The notes: a model not told the origin generated them from the sequence alone. Positions 27,117-35,406 are shown, counted from the first letter of the stretch. The stretch: 64,000 bases of DNA from Pseudodesulfovibrio profundus (GCF_900217235.1 NZ_LT907975.1:2145001-2209000); one strand, 5' to 3'. A program made the numbers and translations.

Positions 27117-28463
27117 ATGATAACGAAGATCATCCTGCAGGATTTCATGGCGCACGAGTACACCGAGCTGGAGCTTGGTCCCGGGGTCAACGCCCTCACC
27201 GGACCAAACAACACCGGCAAATCCGCCATTGTGGAAGCCCTTCGCTGTATAGCCACCAATCCGGTGCCAAAGCATTTCATTCGGCATGGAGCCAAAGAAG
27301 CGCGTGTGACATTGGAGATGGATGATGGCGTTCGCGTTGTCTGGATTCGTAATAAACGCTCACCCGGATATGAAATTTGGCAACCCGGAGCCGATGAGCC
27401 GCAGGAGTACTGGAAGTTCGGCCGCAAACCTCCCGAAGACGTGCTTGCTGCCCTGCGACTGAATCTGGTTGAACTGGAAGGAAACAAGGATCCCATTGAT
27501 GTCCATGTGGGCAATCAGCGTGATCCGGTTTTTCTGCTCAATAGCCCCGGTTCTGACGCAGCCGCTTTTTTTGCGGCATCCACTGAATCAGCGCACCTGT
27601 TAGCCATGCAAAATCTCTTGAAGCGCAGGACGCAGGATGCCAAGCGTGAAGAGCGGGATCATTCCAATCGGCTACATGAAGTGGAAACGGCTTTGGATGC
27701 GTTTGAATTGTTACCGGATATCTCCATGGCCGTGGAGCAGGCGCGGGAAACAGAGGCGGCCTTGCATACTCTCCAGCAGCAAATCCCAACGCTTGAGCGA
27801 ACGGTTAATGAACAGGAAGCGGTTCGTCGCACTCTCGATGTCCAGTCTCAACGGGTCGAGGTCCTAAATGCGGTGCAGTCAGCGCCTGAATTGCAGGATG
27901 TGAAAAGCCTTCATGTACTCCTCGCACAATTGAAGCAGGTGACAGACGATCACAGGCGAACTGCATCAGCCAATCAGGTTTTACAGGGTCTGGCTCAACC
28001 TTCGGATATTCATGATACCAAACGTCTTGCGTCGTTTTGTGAGCAACTCCTTGGAGTAGAACGACAACTGGTACGAATGGGAGAACAGGCGTCAACGATA
28101 TCAGGCCTTTCCGCTCCTCCCGCGCTTCACGATACGCGTCATCTATCCAGTCTCATAGACGACATGATCGCATCCCGAACCAGATGGAACAGAGGGGATC
28201 GGCGGATGCAAGTCATGGATACGCTGCTACAGCCTCCGGTCGTTCAACCGCCCCGTGAATTGGAGGTGCTACTTGCTGAGATGCAGACCCTGGCGGTGAA
28301 CAAAAACAAGTATGATGCAGCGTTGCAGGACTTGGAGAAGCAGTTGGAGTCGTTGCAGTCCACCATTACGGAACGGGTTGAGGCCATAGGCCAGTGTCCC
28401 ACATGCGGTGGTGACATGAACGCCGGAGATTTCCTTGATCGGGGGTGTGGTCATGGGTGTTGA
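27117..28463 (+). CDS. N-terminal half of an SbcC/Rad50-like ATPase
   Basis: 448 residues beginning MITKIILQDFMAHEYTEL, the N-terminal fold of SbcC/Rad50, with Walker A GPNNTGKS at 29-36. A coiled coil runs from about 165 to 425 and includes four repeats of ~38-39 residues, each starting with a proline-rich turn (near 256, 294, 333, 372) and continuing LHD-x2-x-L-x2-L. The chain ends just after a zinc-hook-like CPTC (427-430), with a second pair at 444 and 448. The other ATPase half (signature, Walker B) is missing and lies in the fourth gene of this operon. It would need that partner to hydrolyse ATP. The start lacks a Shine-Dalgarno. Confidence 0.85.
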   Translation: MITKIILQDFMAHEYTELELGPGVNALTGPNNTGKSAIVEALRCIATNPVPKHFIRHGAKEARVTLEMDDGVRVVWIRNKRSPGYEIWQPGADEPQEYWKFGRKPPEDVLAALRLNLVELEGNKDPIDVHVGNQRDPVFLLNSPGSDAAAFFAASTESAHLLAMQNLLKRRTQDAKREERDHSNRLHEVETALDAFELLPDISMAVEQARETEAALHTLQQQIPTLERTVNEQEAVRRTLDVQSQRVEVLNAVQSAPELQDVKSLHVLLAQLKQVTDDHRRTASANQVLQGLAQPSDIHDTKRLASFCEQLLGVERQLVRMGEQASTISGLSAPPALHDTRHLSSLIDDMIASRTRWNRGDRRMQVMDTLLQPPVVQPPRELEVLLAEMQTLAVNKNKYDAALQDLEKQLESLQSTITERVEAIGQCPTCGGDMNAGDFLDRGCGHGC

Positions 28464-29412
28464 TATCGTAAAAGGTAAAGGGTTGTTTTTCATCGGCGAC
28501 CCCCATCTGGCAGACACTCCGCCGGGACAGCGGCTCGATGGTTATCTTGATCAGATCATGAGCAAGCTGGAGGCGTGCCTTGAGCATGCCCATGCGTTGG
28601 ATATGCCTGTGGTTTTCCTTGGAGATGTCTTTCACTGGCCCAGAGACAACTCCAACAAGATGCTTGTGGAGTTGATCCGCATTTTTGGTGAGCATCCGGG
28701 TAAAAACAACATCTGGATTCTGGTGGGCAACCACGACAAGTACCAGTCCCGTTTCACCAGTGATGTCAGTCTGGCTGTTTTGGAGGCGGCTGGCGTTGTT
28801 CGGTTGATGAAAGAATATGGTCCCCAGTTCGTTCTGGATACCGGGGATACACAAACGCTCGTCTGCGGCAGCCCGGATGGAACACCATTACCCAAATCGT
28901 ATGAACAGGAAGAAGATACGCCGGATACCGTGATCTGGGTGGCGCATCACAATATCCGCTTCCCCGAATTTATCGACCGTGCCTACTCCATCAAGGAGCT
29001 GCCCGGTATCGACTGGCTCGTTAACGGACATATTCATCGGCCACAGCCGACCATACGCAAGGGCCAGACCACTTGGGCCAACCCGGGCAATATTACCCGT
29101 CTGACATTCACGGAACTGTCCAAGGTGCGAAAGCCTGCAGCGGCTATTTGGACCCCGGGGGCAGAAGAATTGGAAAAGTGGGTCATTCCTCATGAGCCGT
29201 TTGATGTGGTGTTTCCCGATCAGGCGTTCCCGGTGCAGGAAGAAAGCAGTGTCAGTGAGTCGGATTATGTGAAAGGGCTTGAGCGGTTGGCCTGGCAACG
29301 TACCCAGGAAGGCATGGGTCTGAAACAGTTTTTGGTAGACAATGTGCAGCGCGAGACTCGCGAAGGTGCACTTATATGGGAACTCTACGAGGAGGTCATA
29401 GATAATGAATAA
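28453..29412 (+). CDS. SbcD/Mre11-like metallophosphoesterase
   Basis: 319 residues with all calcineurin-type nuclease motifs in order: IGDPHLAD (Asp16, His18), FLGDVFHW, VGNHDKY, WVAHHN, and NGHIHRPQ. The C-terminal ~70 residues are helical (YVKGLERLAWQRTQEG) where Mre11 and SbcD carry the Rad50-binding region. It should be a Mn-dependent DNA nuclease working with the split ATPase. The gene overlaps the N-half gene by 11 bases and the next gene by 8, so the four proteins are made from one transcript. A TTG 18 bases upstream, with GGAG before it, is an alternative start. Confidence 0.85.
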   Translation: MGVDIVKGKGLFFIGDPHLADTPPGQRLDGYLDQIMSKLEACLEHAHALDMPVVFLGDVFHWPRDNSNKMLVELIRIFGEHPGKNNIWILVGNHDKYQSRFTSDVSLAVLEAAGVVRLMKEYGPQFVLDTGDTQTLVCGSPDGTPLPKSYEQEEDTPDTVIWVAHHNIRFPEFIDRAYSIKELPGIDWLVNGHIHRPQPTIRKGQTTWANPGNITRLTFTELSKVRKPAAAIWTPGAEELEKWVIPHEPFDVVFPDQAFPVQEESSVSESDYVKGLERLAWQRTQEGMGLKQFLVDNVQRETREGALIWELYEEVIDNE

Positions 29413-29728
29413 TACTCAGAATGGTTTTGGTAATAATCAGGATGTGCAGTTGGAACAGGAGCTTGCCAATCTTCGAAACCAATATGAACAGTTGCGCGAC
29501 CAGAAAGTCCGGACCGAGCAGCAGGTCGCTGACCTCTCCAGCCGACTGGATGCTCTCAAAGAGCAGGCACAGGCCGAGTACGGAACCAGTGATCCGGCGG
29601 AGTTGCAGGCATTGTTGCAGAAAAAGCGTCAGGAAAACGAGCAGGTCGTGGCCGAGTATTCCCAGCACGTTCGGAAAATTCAGGCGGATCTGGCTGCGGT
29701 TGAAAACCGTGTGGATGGAGATCAGTAG
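29405..29728 (+). CDS. Small coiled-coil protein of the split SbcCD-like operon
   Basis: 107 residues, almost entirely heptad-patterned (LEQELANLRNQYEQLRDQKV, then DLSSRLDALKEQ and LLQKKRQENEQVVAEYSQ). A short non-helical tip lies near EYGTSDPAEL. No catalytic motif or cysteine. Preceded by GGAGG; overlaps both neighbours. It lies where the returning coiled-coil arm of SbcC would be encoded, so it may pair with the N-half coil. That role is inferred from position only. Confidence 0.8.
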   Translation: MNNTQNGFGNNQDVQLEQELANLRNQYEQLRDQKVRTEQQVADLSSRLDALKEQAQAEYGTSDPAELQALLQKKRQENEQVVAEYSQHVRKIQADLAAVENRVDGDQ

Positions 29729-30378
29729 TGGAATCCCCGACTCTCCCAGATCTTCGGGCGGTCGAACGGCGCCTTGATCGGTTGTCCGCATTGGCAGAAG
29801 GGCTGCACAATGAGCATGAGCGTGTCCGGGGTCACTTGGATTCGGCGAGGGATTTCCTTGTTTTAGCCCCCAGTGCGCGTGACCGCCTGGAAGAACTCTC
29901 AAAGGCGTTGTTCGGGAAGATACTGGATGAAGTCGAGTTGAATCTGACCCATGCCATTCGAGAAATCCTTGGACAGGACCGCGTGGTCGTCACTGAGCGG
30001 GAGATCAAAAACAACCGGCTACAGATCGAGTTCAGGATTCAGAACCGCGGCAATGAGGATGAGATCGAAGATATCATGACGGGGCAGGGTGGTTCCGTAT
30101 GTAATATCCTCTCTGTCGGACTTCGGCTCATTGCTTTGTCCCAGTTGCCCGAGCATCAACATCGCCCATTTCTGGTGCTTGATGAGCAGGATTGCTGGCT
30201 CAAACCGGCGCTAATTCCCAAATTCATGCAGTTGATCAACGAGATAGCGAACAAGCTGTCGTTGCAATTGCTAGTCATCAGCCACCACCCCCTCGATCTC
30301 TTTGCCGAAGCTGCGGATCGGATTTTCGAACTGCGTCCGGATAAGGTGCACGGGGCTTCGGTGACACGCGTCAAATGA
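29728..30378 (+). CDS. C-terminal half of an SbcC/Rad50-like ATPase
   Basis: 216 residues from a GTG with GGAG upstream; the start overlaps the previous stop (TAGTG). A short coiled coil (10-75) leads into the C-terminal ATPase lobe: signature-like GQGGSVCNILSVGLR (119-133), Walker B FLVLDEQD (148-155) and the H-switch ISHHP (184-188). There is no Walker A, which is supplied by the N-half 1.3 kb upstream. Together the two would form one complete SMC-type nucleotide site. Full-length SbcC has both lobes in one ~1000-residue chain, so the split and the short arm are unusual. Confidence 0.85.
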   Translation: MESPTLPDLRAVERRLDRLSALAEGLHNEHERVRGHLDSARDFLVLAPSARDRLEELSKALFGKILDEVELNLTHAIREILGQDRVVVTEREIKNNRLQIEFRIQNRGNEDEIEDIMTGQGGSVCNILSVGLRLIALSQLPEHQHRPFLVLDEQDCWLKPALIPKFMQLINEIANKLSLQLLVISHHPLDLFAEAADRIFELRPDKVHGASVTRVK

Positions 30379-30591
30379 CGTATTTACCCACGTTGTAACA
30401 ATAAGTGTGAAAGCATCGTAATGATGCATGTGGTTGTAGGGTGCCGTCTTTTTCCCCATACTGAAGAGTCTGATGGGGATGGTCTTTCAGCCCTTTTTTT
30501 AGAGGAGCAACTGGCTAGCGACAGCCTGTTGTGGTATTCCTCATTATGATAGAGCCGCTACTCAATACTGTGGCTCGTAAAGGAGTATGCC

Positions 30592-31113
30592 ATGAAACGT
30601 CTGTTTTTATTTCTTATATTGACCTGCCTGCTGACAAGCACTGCAATGGCCGGTGAAATCTTCCCTCAAGCAACACTTGCGGGGAAGCTGTCTGAAACTC
30701 AAAAGTCCTACTTGGGTGTGACTTCGGACACCATCCAGCCCAAAGACATCCAGGCAGAGTATCTCTTTGTTGAAGGCTACAGCATGTATTGCCCGATTTG
30801 TCAGCGTGATGCACCCCACCTCAATGCCCTCTATGATGCACTTGAGAAGGAAGGCCTGTCTAAAAAAATCAAGATGATAGGCATCGCCCTTGGCAATACG
30901 CCTTATGAAACGGCGTTTTACCAGAAGAAGTACGAAGTGCAGTTCCCTTTGTTCCACGATGAGGATTACACCGTGCACAAGGCGTTGGGTGAAGTGCCGA
31001 CTCCTACATTTTACATCGTGAAGATGGATACGATGGAAGTGCTGTTCAAGAAAGTGGGTGCAGCGGAAACCAAGGACGCACTGTTGAAGGCCATTAAGGA
31101 AGTGGTCAAATAA
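30592..31113 (+). CDS. Secreted thioredoxin-fold protein (TlpA/ResA-like)
   Basis: 173 residues: signal peptide ending STAMA, then a thioredoxin fold with active site MYCPICQRDAPHL and cis-proline VPTPTFYIV. The CPIC motif is not the usual CGPC. It should act on disulfides or related thiols in the periplasm. AAGGAG precedes the start. A second thioredoxin-fold gene follows 14 bases later, so the two form an operon. The preceding 213 bases contain a CCCCAT/ATGGGG hairpin and no gene. Confidence 0.8.
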   Translation: MKRLFLFLILTCLLTSTAMAGEIFPQATLAGKLSETQKSYLGVTSDTIQPKDIQAEYLFVEGYSMYCPICQRDAPHLNALYDALEKEGLSKKIKMIGIALGNTPYETAFYQKKYEVQFPLFHDEDYTVHKALGEVPTPTFYIVKMDTMEVLFKKVGAAETKDALLKAIKEVVK

Positions 31114-31127
31114 CGGAAGTGATTGTC

Positions 31128-31712
31128 ATGAAGCGATTGTTGTTTGCATTATTGATTGTTTTCATCTCGTTTGGTCCTGCCGCAGGGCATGAGGAGCAGG
31201 AGAAACCTGTTGCCTATCCTGTTGGCAAACTCAAACCTCGAGACAGTCAGTTAAAAGTGAAGACAGGAGAAGTCGCTCCTGATTTTTCATTGCCATCCAT
31301 AACAGGAAAGACCGTCAGGCTTTCGGATTATCGTGGCAGGAAAAATGTCGTGATTTCATTTGTCCCAGCAGCATGGACCCCGGTCTGTTCGGACCAGTGG
31401 CCCGGCTACAACATCGCACGCGAAATGTTCCAGGAACTGGATGCAGTGCTCGTTGGTATCACCGTTGACAACATCCCGACGTTGTATACGTGGTCCAAGG
31501 CTATGAATACGTTGAAATTCCCGGTGCTTTCGGATTTCTGGCCGCATGGGCAGGTCGCGGAAAGTTATGGCGTTCTTCGAAGTGACGGCATGGCGGAGCG
31601 TGCCATCTTCATCATCGATAAGAGCGGTATTCTGCGGTACATTGATGTCCATGACATCAATTTACGACCGGACCTGGGTAAGATCGTACAGGAATTGGAA
31701 AAATTACAATAG
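31128..31712 (+). CDS. Secreted peroxiredoxin-like protein
   Basis: 194 residues with an N-terminal signal (MKRLLFALLIVFISFGPAAG) and an AhpC/TSA fold: VAPDFSLPSITGKTVRLSDY, then FVPAAWTPVCSDQWPGY, where the single Cys matches a peroxidatic cysteine. No resolving cysteine is seen, so it would need an external reductant, possibly its thioredoxin-like neighbour. The start with GGAA-type ribosome site is chosen over a GTG nine bases upstream. A terminator follows. Confidence 0.8.
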   Translation: MKRLLFALLIVFISFGPAAGHEEQEKPVAYPVGKLKPRDSQLKVKTGEVAPDFSLPSITGKTVRLSDYRGRKNVVISFVPAAWTPVCSDQWPGYNIAREMFQELDAVLVGITVDNIPTLYTWSKAMNTLKFPVLSDFWPHGQVAESYGVLRSDGMAERAIFIIDKSGILRYIDVHDINLRPDLGKIVQELEKLQ

Positions 31713-31755
31713 ATTGAGTTCCCTATTCTGGGCGGTCGTTCTTCATGTAAGTTCA

Positions 31756-31788
31756 CCCCTGGCTTCCTGAACCGGAGTCAGGGGTTTT
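31756..31788 (+). terminator. Terminator of the thioredoxin-fold pair
   Basis: CCCCTGGCT pairs with AGTCAGGGG (one mismatch), followed by TTTT. It lies about 45 bases after the stop. Confidence 0.75.
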
Positions 31789-31800
31789 GTGTGGTATGGC

Positions 31801-32229
31801 CTATGCCTCACTCGGACAGTGCGTCACAATGAACGAAGCTGTTGCTGTGGCAATGGACTTCTCGTCAGCCTGTATCTCGGCTTCGACAAAAATGACCCGC
31901 TGGCCCTGCTTCGTGGTTCGCGCTGTACAGAAGAGTTCGTCACCGACCCTGGTCTGTCGGTGGTAGCTGACGTTCATGTTGACCGTGGCGGTGGCGCAAT
32001 CCGCAGAAAGACATCCGAGCACTGCGTGCGCCATTGTTTCATCCAGAAGGGTGGCGAGAATGCCTCCGGAGACCACGCCTGCTCCCTGCGCAAAAGCTGG
32101 GCTGGTCGTTAGTTTGAGCGTTGCCATTCCTGGGTTTGTCTCGATCACGGTTGCACCAAGGAGGTTGAGCACGGGGTTTACTGTTTGCTCCGAGTTTTTG
32201 ACGGCTTTGAGGTAATCGGCTGGGGTCAT
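31801..32229 (-). CDS. PaaI-type hotdog thioesterase
   Basis: 142 residues of the hotdog fold: NLLGATVIETNPGMATLKL, then the family motif GAGVVSGGILATLLDETMAHA with the catalytic Asp, and VNMNVSYHRQTRVGDELFC. It would hydrolyse an aryl- or acyl-CoA thioester in the cytoplasm. The start is the ATG seven bases after the stop of the isomerase-like gene, giving a two-gene unit. No Shine-Dalgarno is visible, so it may be coupled to the upstream gene. Confidence 0.85.
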   Translation of the reverse strand: MTPADYLKAVKNSEQTVNPVLNLLGATVIETNPGMATLKLTTSPAFAQGAGVVSGGILATLLDETMAHAVLGCLSADCATATVNMNVSYHRQTRVGDELFCTARTTKQGQRVIFVEAEIQADEKSIATATASFIVTHCPSEA

Positions 32230-32236
32230 GTTGATT

Positions 32237-33046
32237 CTATTCTGTTCGGTTGAGTTGTTGTTCCATTTCCTCTCGCATAGTGATGAGCACTTCAACCGTG
32301 GCGTCCAGGTCATCCGGAAATGCTGACGGCTCAAGTTCCAGTGTAAGGTAGCGGGAGTAGCCGATCTTGCCAAGGTGCTGGAGGAAGGACTTTAGCGGGA
32401 GTGCTCCCTTCCCCGGGGCAAGGTGCTCGGTGTACCCCACAGCATCCGAATAGTGCACATTGTACAACAGGTCGAGATCCACCTTGCGGATAGCCTCCAT
32501 GACATCCCGGCCGGAGACTCCCATGTGGCATACGTCAAAGGTCAACCCCACGTTTTTATCCCGGCATTGGGCCATGAGCTTTTCCAGCGGGTCCTGCGAA
32601 AAGGGTGATCCTTCAGCCCAGGGCATGTTCTCCAGTGAAAACTGAATGCGTCCCTTGGCATCAAGGAGCAGAGGAAGGTCGTACGCCTTCTCAAACCACC
32701 GGTTTTTGACCAGATTCGCCAGCTTTGAGCCCGGAGGATGCATGGTTATGTGGTCGGCATCGGGAAGGAAATTGGCCAGCGCAGTGGTTGCACGCCAGGA
32801 GGGCAGATGCCCGCCCCAGTCAGACCACCGGCGAAAGGGAGCGTGCAGGCTTCGTATGGGGAGGATGGCGTTGACCGCTTCAAGCTCTGGTCCAGGCGCA
32901 AGCTTTGGGGAGTTCATGATCAACTCCATGCCATGAAAACCTGCGTCATGGCCGATACGGGCAATGACTGACAGGGGCAGGTGAAACAGGCAGCCTGCTG
33001 ACAGGAGTATTTGTGGCTTCTTGCGAGCCGGACCGGTTGCTTCCAT
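32237..33046 (-). CDS. Sugar phosphate isomerase/epimerase-like TIM-barrel protein
   Basis: 269 residues of the xylose-isomerase-like TIM barrel: DAGFHGMELIMN, then RSLHAPF, DHITMHPPG, FSLENMPWAE, LTFDVCHMGVSG and NVHYSD. The Glu, Asp and His residues in these strands form the usual divalent-metal site. The true substrate is not predictable. AAAGGG precedes the ATG. It is co-transcribed with the thioesterase gene. Confidence 0.82.
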   Translation of the reverse strand: MEATGPARKKPQILLSAGCLFHLPLSVIARIGHDAGFHGMELIMNSPKLAPGPELEAVNAILPIRSLHAPFRRWSDWGGHLPSWRATTALANFLPDADHITMHPPGSKLANLVKNRWFEKAYDLPLLLDAKGRIQFSLENMPWAEGSPFSQDPLEKLMAQCRDKNVGLTFDVCHMGVSGRDVMEAIRKVDLDLLYNVHYSDAVGYTEHLAPGKGALPLKSFLQHLGKIGYSRYLTLELEPSAFPDDLDATVEVLITMREEMEQQLNRTE

Positions 33047-33168
33047 TGTCCCTTTTTACGACAGATGAATGCAACTGTGGTGGTTATTTCGGGGAAGGGT
33101 TGTATCCTCTCGGTAAACGGCGATGCATGGCGGAATCACGGCCGAAGACTGGCGTCGATGAGGAAGGA

Positions 33169-33193
33169 GAAAAGCCTCTCTGTGTGGAGAGGC
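33169..33193 (-). terminator. Terminator of the 128-residue hypothetical gene
   Basis: GCCTCTC, six-base loop, GAGAGGC; read on the minus strand it is followed by TTTTCT. The rest of the gap 33047-33306 has only an AACCAAT/ATTGGTT repeat (33275-33300) and no supported gene. Confidence 0.65.
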
Positions 33194-33306
33194 AATGAGT
33201 TGGAACAAGCAATGCCAGCGGCAGTGAAAAGTGATGTGCGAGAGGAGATGGAAATTTGATTTAACATTTAAACCAATATTTTAAGATGTGATTGGTTATC
33301 GATAAG

Positions 33307-33693
33307 TTACTTGTTTGGAGACTTCTCGATAAGGTCCAATATCACGAGAGTCCAGGAAAGATCGCGCTTGTTGTCTTCGGTCATTTCGTCAAGAATCCAT
33401 TCCTTGAGGGGCTTGATCTTCTGCTTGAGTTGTGCCGGTCCATACTCCTCAATGGCGTAGGCAGCTTCCAGTGTATCCATGCACAGTGCGTCGAATACGT
33501 GGTCGAAACTACCCATATGGTGAGCGATCATGGCGCGGACCTTGAGCAACCCGAAGACCACTGCTTCGAGACTGTTGTAATCCCGCCCCCATATTTCACC
33601 GCCCGAAATCTCAGGTCTCGGTGGCTTCTTGGGCCCGTGGCTCTTGTTTGACATGGACTGCCGAAAGGCATCCATTGCGACAACGCTCCCCAT
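33307..33693 (-). CDS. Hypothetical protein
   Basis: 128 residues starting MGSVVAMDAFRQSMSNK, with GAGGAG upstream. It is soluble and mostly helical after residue 38: YNSLEAVVFGLLKVRAMIAHHM and then a charged C terminus with KPLKEWILDEMTEDNKRDL. No motif or family recognised. It stands alone, with its own terminator, between the glycosyltransferase gene and the isomerase-like gene. Confidence 0.7.
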   Translation of the reverse strand: MGSVVAMDAFRQSMSNKSHGPKKPPRPEISGGEIWGRDYNSLEAVVFGLLKVRAMIAHHMGSFDHVFDALCMDTLEAAYAIEEYGPAQLKQKIKPLKEWILDEMTEDNKRDLSWTLVILDLIEKSPNK

Positions 33694-33789
33694 ACTGACT
33701 CCTCATTGATTGTGCGTGTTCTCCTGTCTTTTCGGCACAACACGGAAATCCCTTAAGGGAATATTCCGATCATTTGGAGCGAAGGCATA

Positions 33790-34848
33790 TTAAACGAATC
33801 GTTTCAGCCAGTTGAGGAGCTTTTCCGCCTGGATGTCCAGCGAAAACGTTTGGCTGGCGTGGGTGTGTACGTACTGTTTCATGGCAATCAGTTTATCCTC
33901 CGGGGTGTCGAGGAGTGTAGCCAAGGCAGTTTCAAAACCCTGTTCGTGGCTGTGAGGGAGGATAAGCAAGTGATCCAGGTCTGGTGGCCAGATTTCCCTT
34001 GGGCCGCCTGCCCTGCGGGCAATCGGAACCAGTCCGTTGGCCATGGCTTCTTCCAGGGAGATACCAAGGGGTTCGCAAAAGGTCGGAAGAACGAAAATGT
34101 CCGCTCGAAGCAACTGGGCTTGAACGTCCGTCACAAAGCCTGTCCATTCAATGAGGTCGTCAATGCCGAGATCTCTGCCCATTTGCTGGAGTTGCGCTTC
34201 AATCTTGCCCGTGCCGACAATGATGCAGCGGAAGTCATAGCCACGCTTTTTGAGTGAAGCCATTGCCTGCAGCAAGTGGGCGTGTCCCTTGTCCGGGTTG
34301 AGCTGGCTGGTGGCAATGATGGTTCTCGGATTGTGGCACGTGCTTGGCGGGACCGGATTCGGCTTGGCTCCGGGGAAAATGGCTTTAAAGTCATACTCTT
34401 TGTATAACGGAACGTTGTCTAATAGCCTTTGGCGTACGTACTCACTACAGGTTACAAGGTGAGCGCCAGTGATTCGTTGTGTTATTCTGGTTTTGAAGCG
34501 ATTGGTCACATCTTGAGGCGCGCCAAGGTGTTGCACGATAGGGATTCCAAGAATCTTGGCGGCAACGCCTGCGGTTCTCAGGTCCTTGGAAATGTTGCAG
34601 ATCAGAACATCAATCCGATTCTTCGATAGATAGCGCAGGAAGTAGGCTATGGAGAGCGGATTGAAATCAAAACCGAAAGCATGGGCCTGGGCCGGGATGC
34701 CGAGTTTGGCGGCCTTTTCTACGAATGCCCCGGGACGGCCGACAATGAACGCCTGATGTCCGTAGCGGATCAGGCTTTCCGACATGTCGATGCTCCAGGT
34801 TTTGACCCCGCCCCATTTGCGGGTGGAATTGACAAATGCGATATTCAT
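33790..34848 (-). CDS. Family 4 glycosyltransferase
   Basis: 352 residues with the two Rossmann domains of GT-B enzymes. N-terminal: MNIAFVNSTRKWGGVKTWS; C-terminal: TSQLNPDKGHAHLLQAM, IVGTGKIEAQLQQM, WTGFVTDVQAQLL and the E-x7-E motif EPLGISLEEAMA. It would transfer a sugar from a nucleotide donor, probably to a lipid or polysaccharide at the cytoplasmic face. It is not in a polysaccharide cluster here, so the acceptor is unknown. No Shine-Dalgarno is seen before the ATG. Confidence 0.88.
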   Translation of the reverse strand: MNIAFVNSTRKWGGVKTWSIDMSESLIRYGHQAFIVGRPGAFVEKAAKLGIPAQAHAFGFDFNPLSIAYFLRYLSKNRIDVLICNISKDLRTAGVAAKILGIPIVQHLGAPQDVTNRFKTRITQRITGAHLVTCSEYVRQRLLDNVPLYKEYDFKAIFPGAKPNPVPPSTCHNPRTIIATSQLNPDKGHAHLLQAMASLKKRGYDFRCIIVGTGKIEAQLQQMGRDLGIDDLIEWTGFVTDVQAQLLRADIFVLPTFCEPLGISLEEAMANGLVPIARRAGGPREIWPPDLDHLLILPHSHEQGFETALATLLDTPEDKLIAMKQYVHTHASQTFSLDIQAEKLLNWLKRFV

Positions 34849-34957
34849 GAAATGTATTGGGTGTAGGGTAATGTGTTGTTGTGAACCGCACGTACAGTAT
34901 CAGCACGATGGCAGGTTGTCCAAAATTACATCGCGGCCCAGGCGCAGGTGATCAACG

Positions 34958-34983
34958 GAAAGAGCCTCCGCTAACGGAGGCTC
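34958..34983 (-). terminator. Terminator after the amphi-Trp gene
   Basis: Nine-base perfect stem GAGCCTCCG/CGGAGGCTC with a four-base loop; on the minus strand the tail is TTTCC, which is weak. The remainder of 34849-35071 shows no gene. Confidence 0.6.
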
Positions 34984-35071
34984 AATCAGGAAGATGAAGG
35001 TAAAGACTGTCGGTCTTATCAGCTTATATTACATGGAAATAAGCCTAACGGCAAGCTATCGGTAATGATAG

Positions 35072-35347
35072 TTACGAGATAGTTGCTCCGCCGTTTTCCT
35101 CTTCTTCGCCAAGGGTCCATTCCAGCTCGAATTCGAGAGAACGCTTTGTCTTGGTGCGCCCTTCCTCTTCCTCGGCTTTGATCTCAAAACTCATGGTGGA
35201 GGGTAGATGCAGCACAAGCGACTCGCCGCCCTGACTCAGGGTGATGGAGCCTTCTTCTATTTTGTCGGCCACAAGGCGTAATGCCTGCGCCACCTCGGTG
35301 GCGCTTTTCTTTTCTTCGCTTTTGAACAAGATGGTTTCACGTCCCAT
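35072..35347 (-). CDS. Amphi-Trp domain protein
   Basis: 91 residues. It has a KKSATEVAQALRLVADKIEEG helix, GSITLSQGGESLVLHLP strands, and ends with an amphipathic strand (RSLEFELEWTLGEEEE) carrying the single Trp, the pattern that names the family. Cytoplasmic, function unknown; common in Desulfovibrio relatives and haloarchaea. A GGAGG-type site precedes the ATG (CAGGAGGCAGACATG in the minus sense). A separate CBS-domain gene lies 59 bases upstream on the same strand. Confidence 0.82.
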   Translation of the reverse strand: MGRETILFKSEEKKSATEVAQALRLVADKIEEGSITLSQGGESLVLHLPSTMSFEIKAEEEEGRTKTKRSLEFELEWTLGEEEENGGATIS

Positions 35348-35406
35348 GTCTGCCTCCTGTTGTGCGAAAATGCGCGAAGACCAGCAGGCGGTCTCCTGAA
35401 TACTTG

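Noticed and set aside
33011-33259. Plus-strand frame of 82 codons
   Set aside because: Its start overlaps a supported minus-strand gene, it has no ribosome site and no protein-like pattern.
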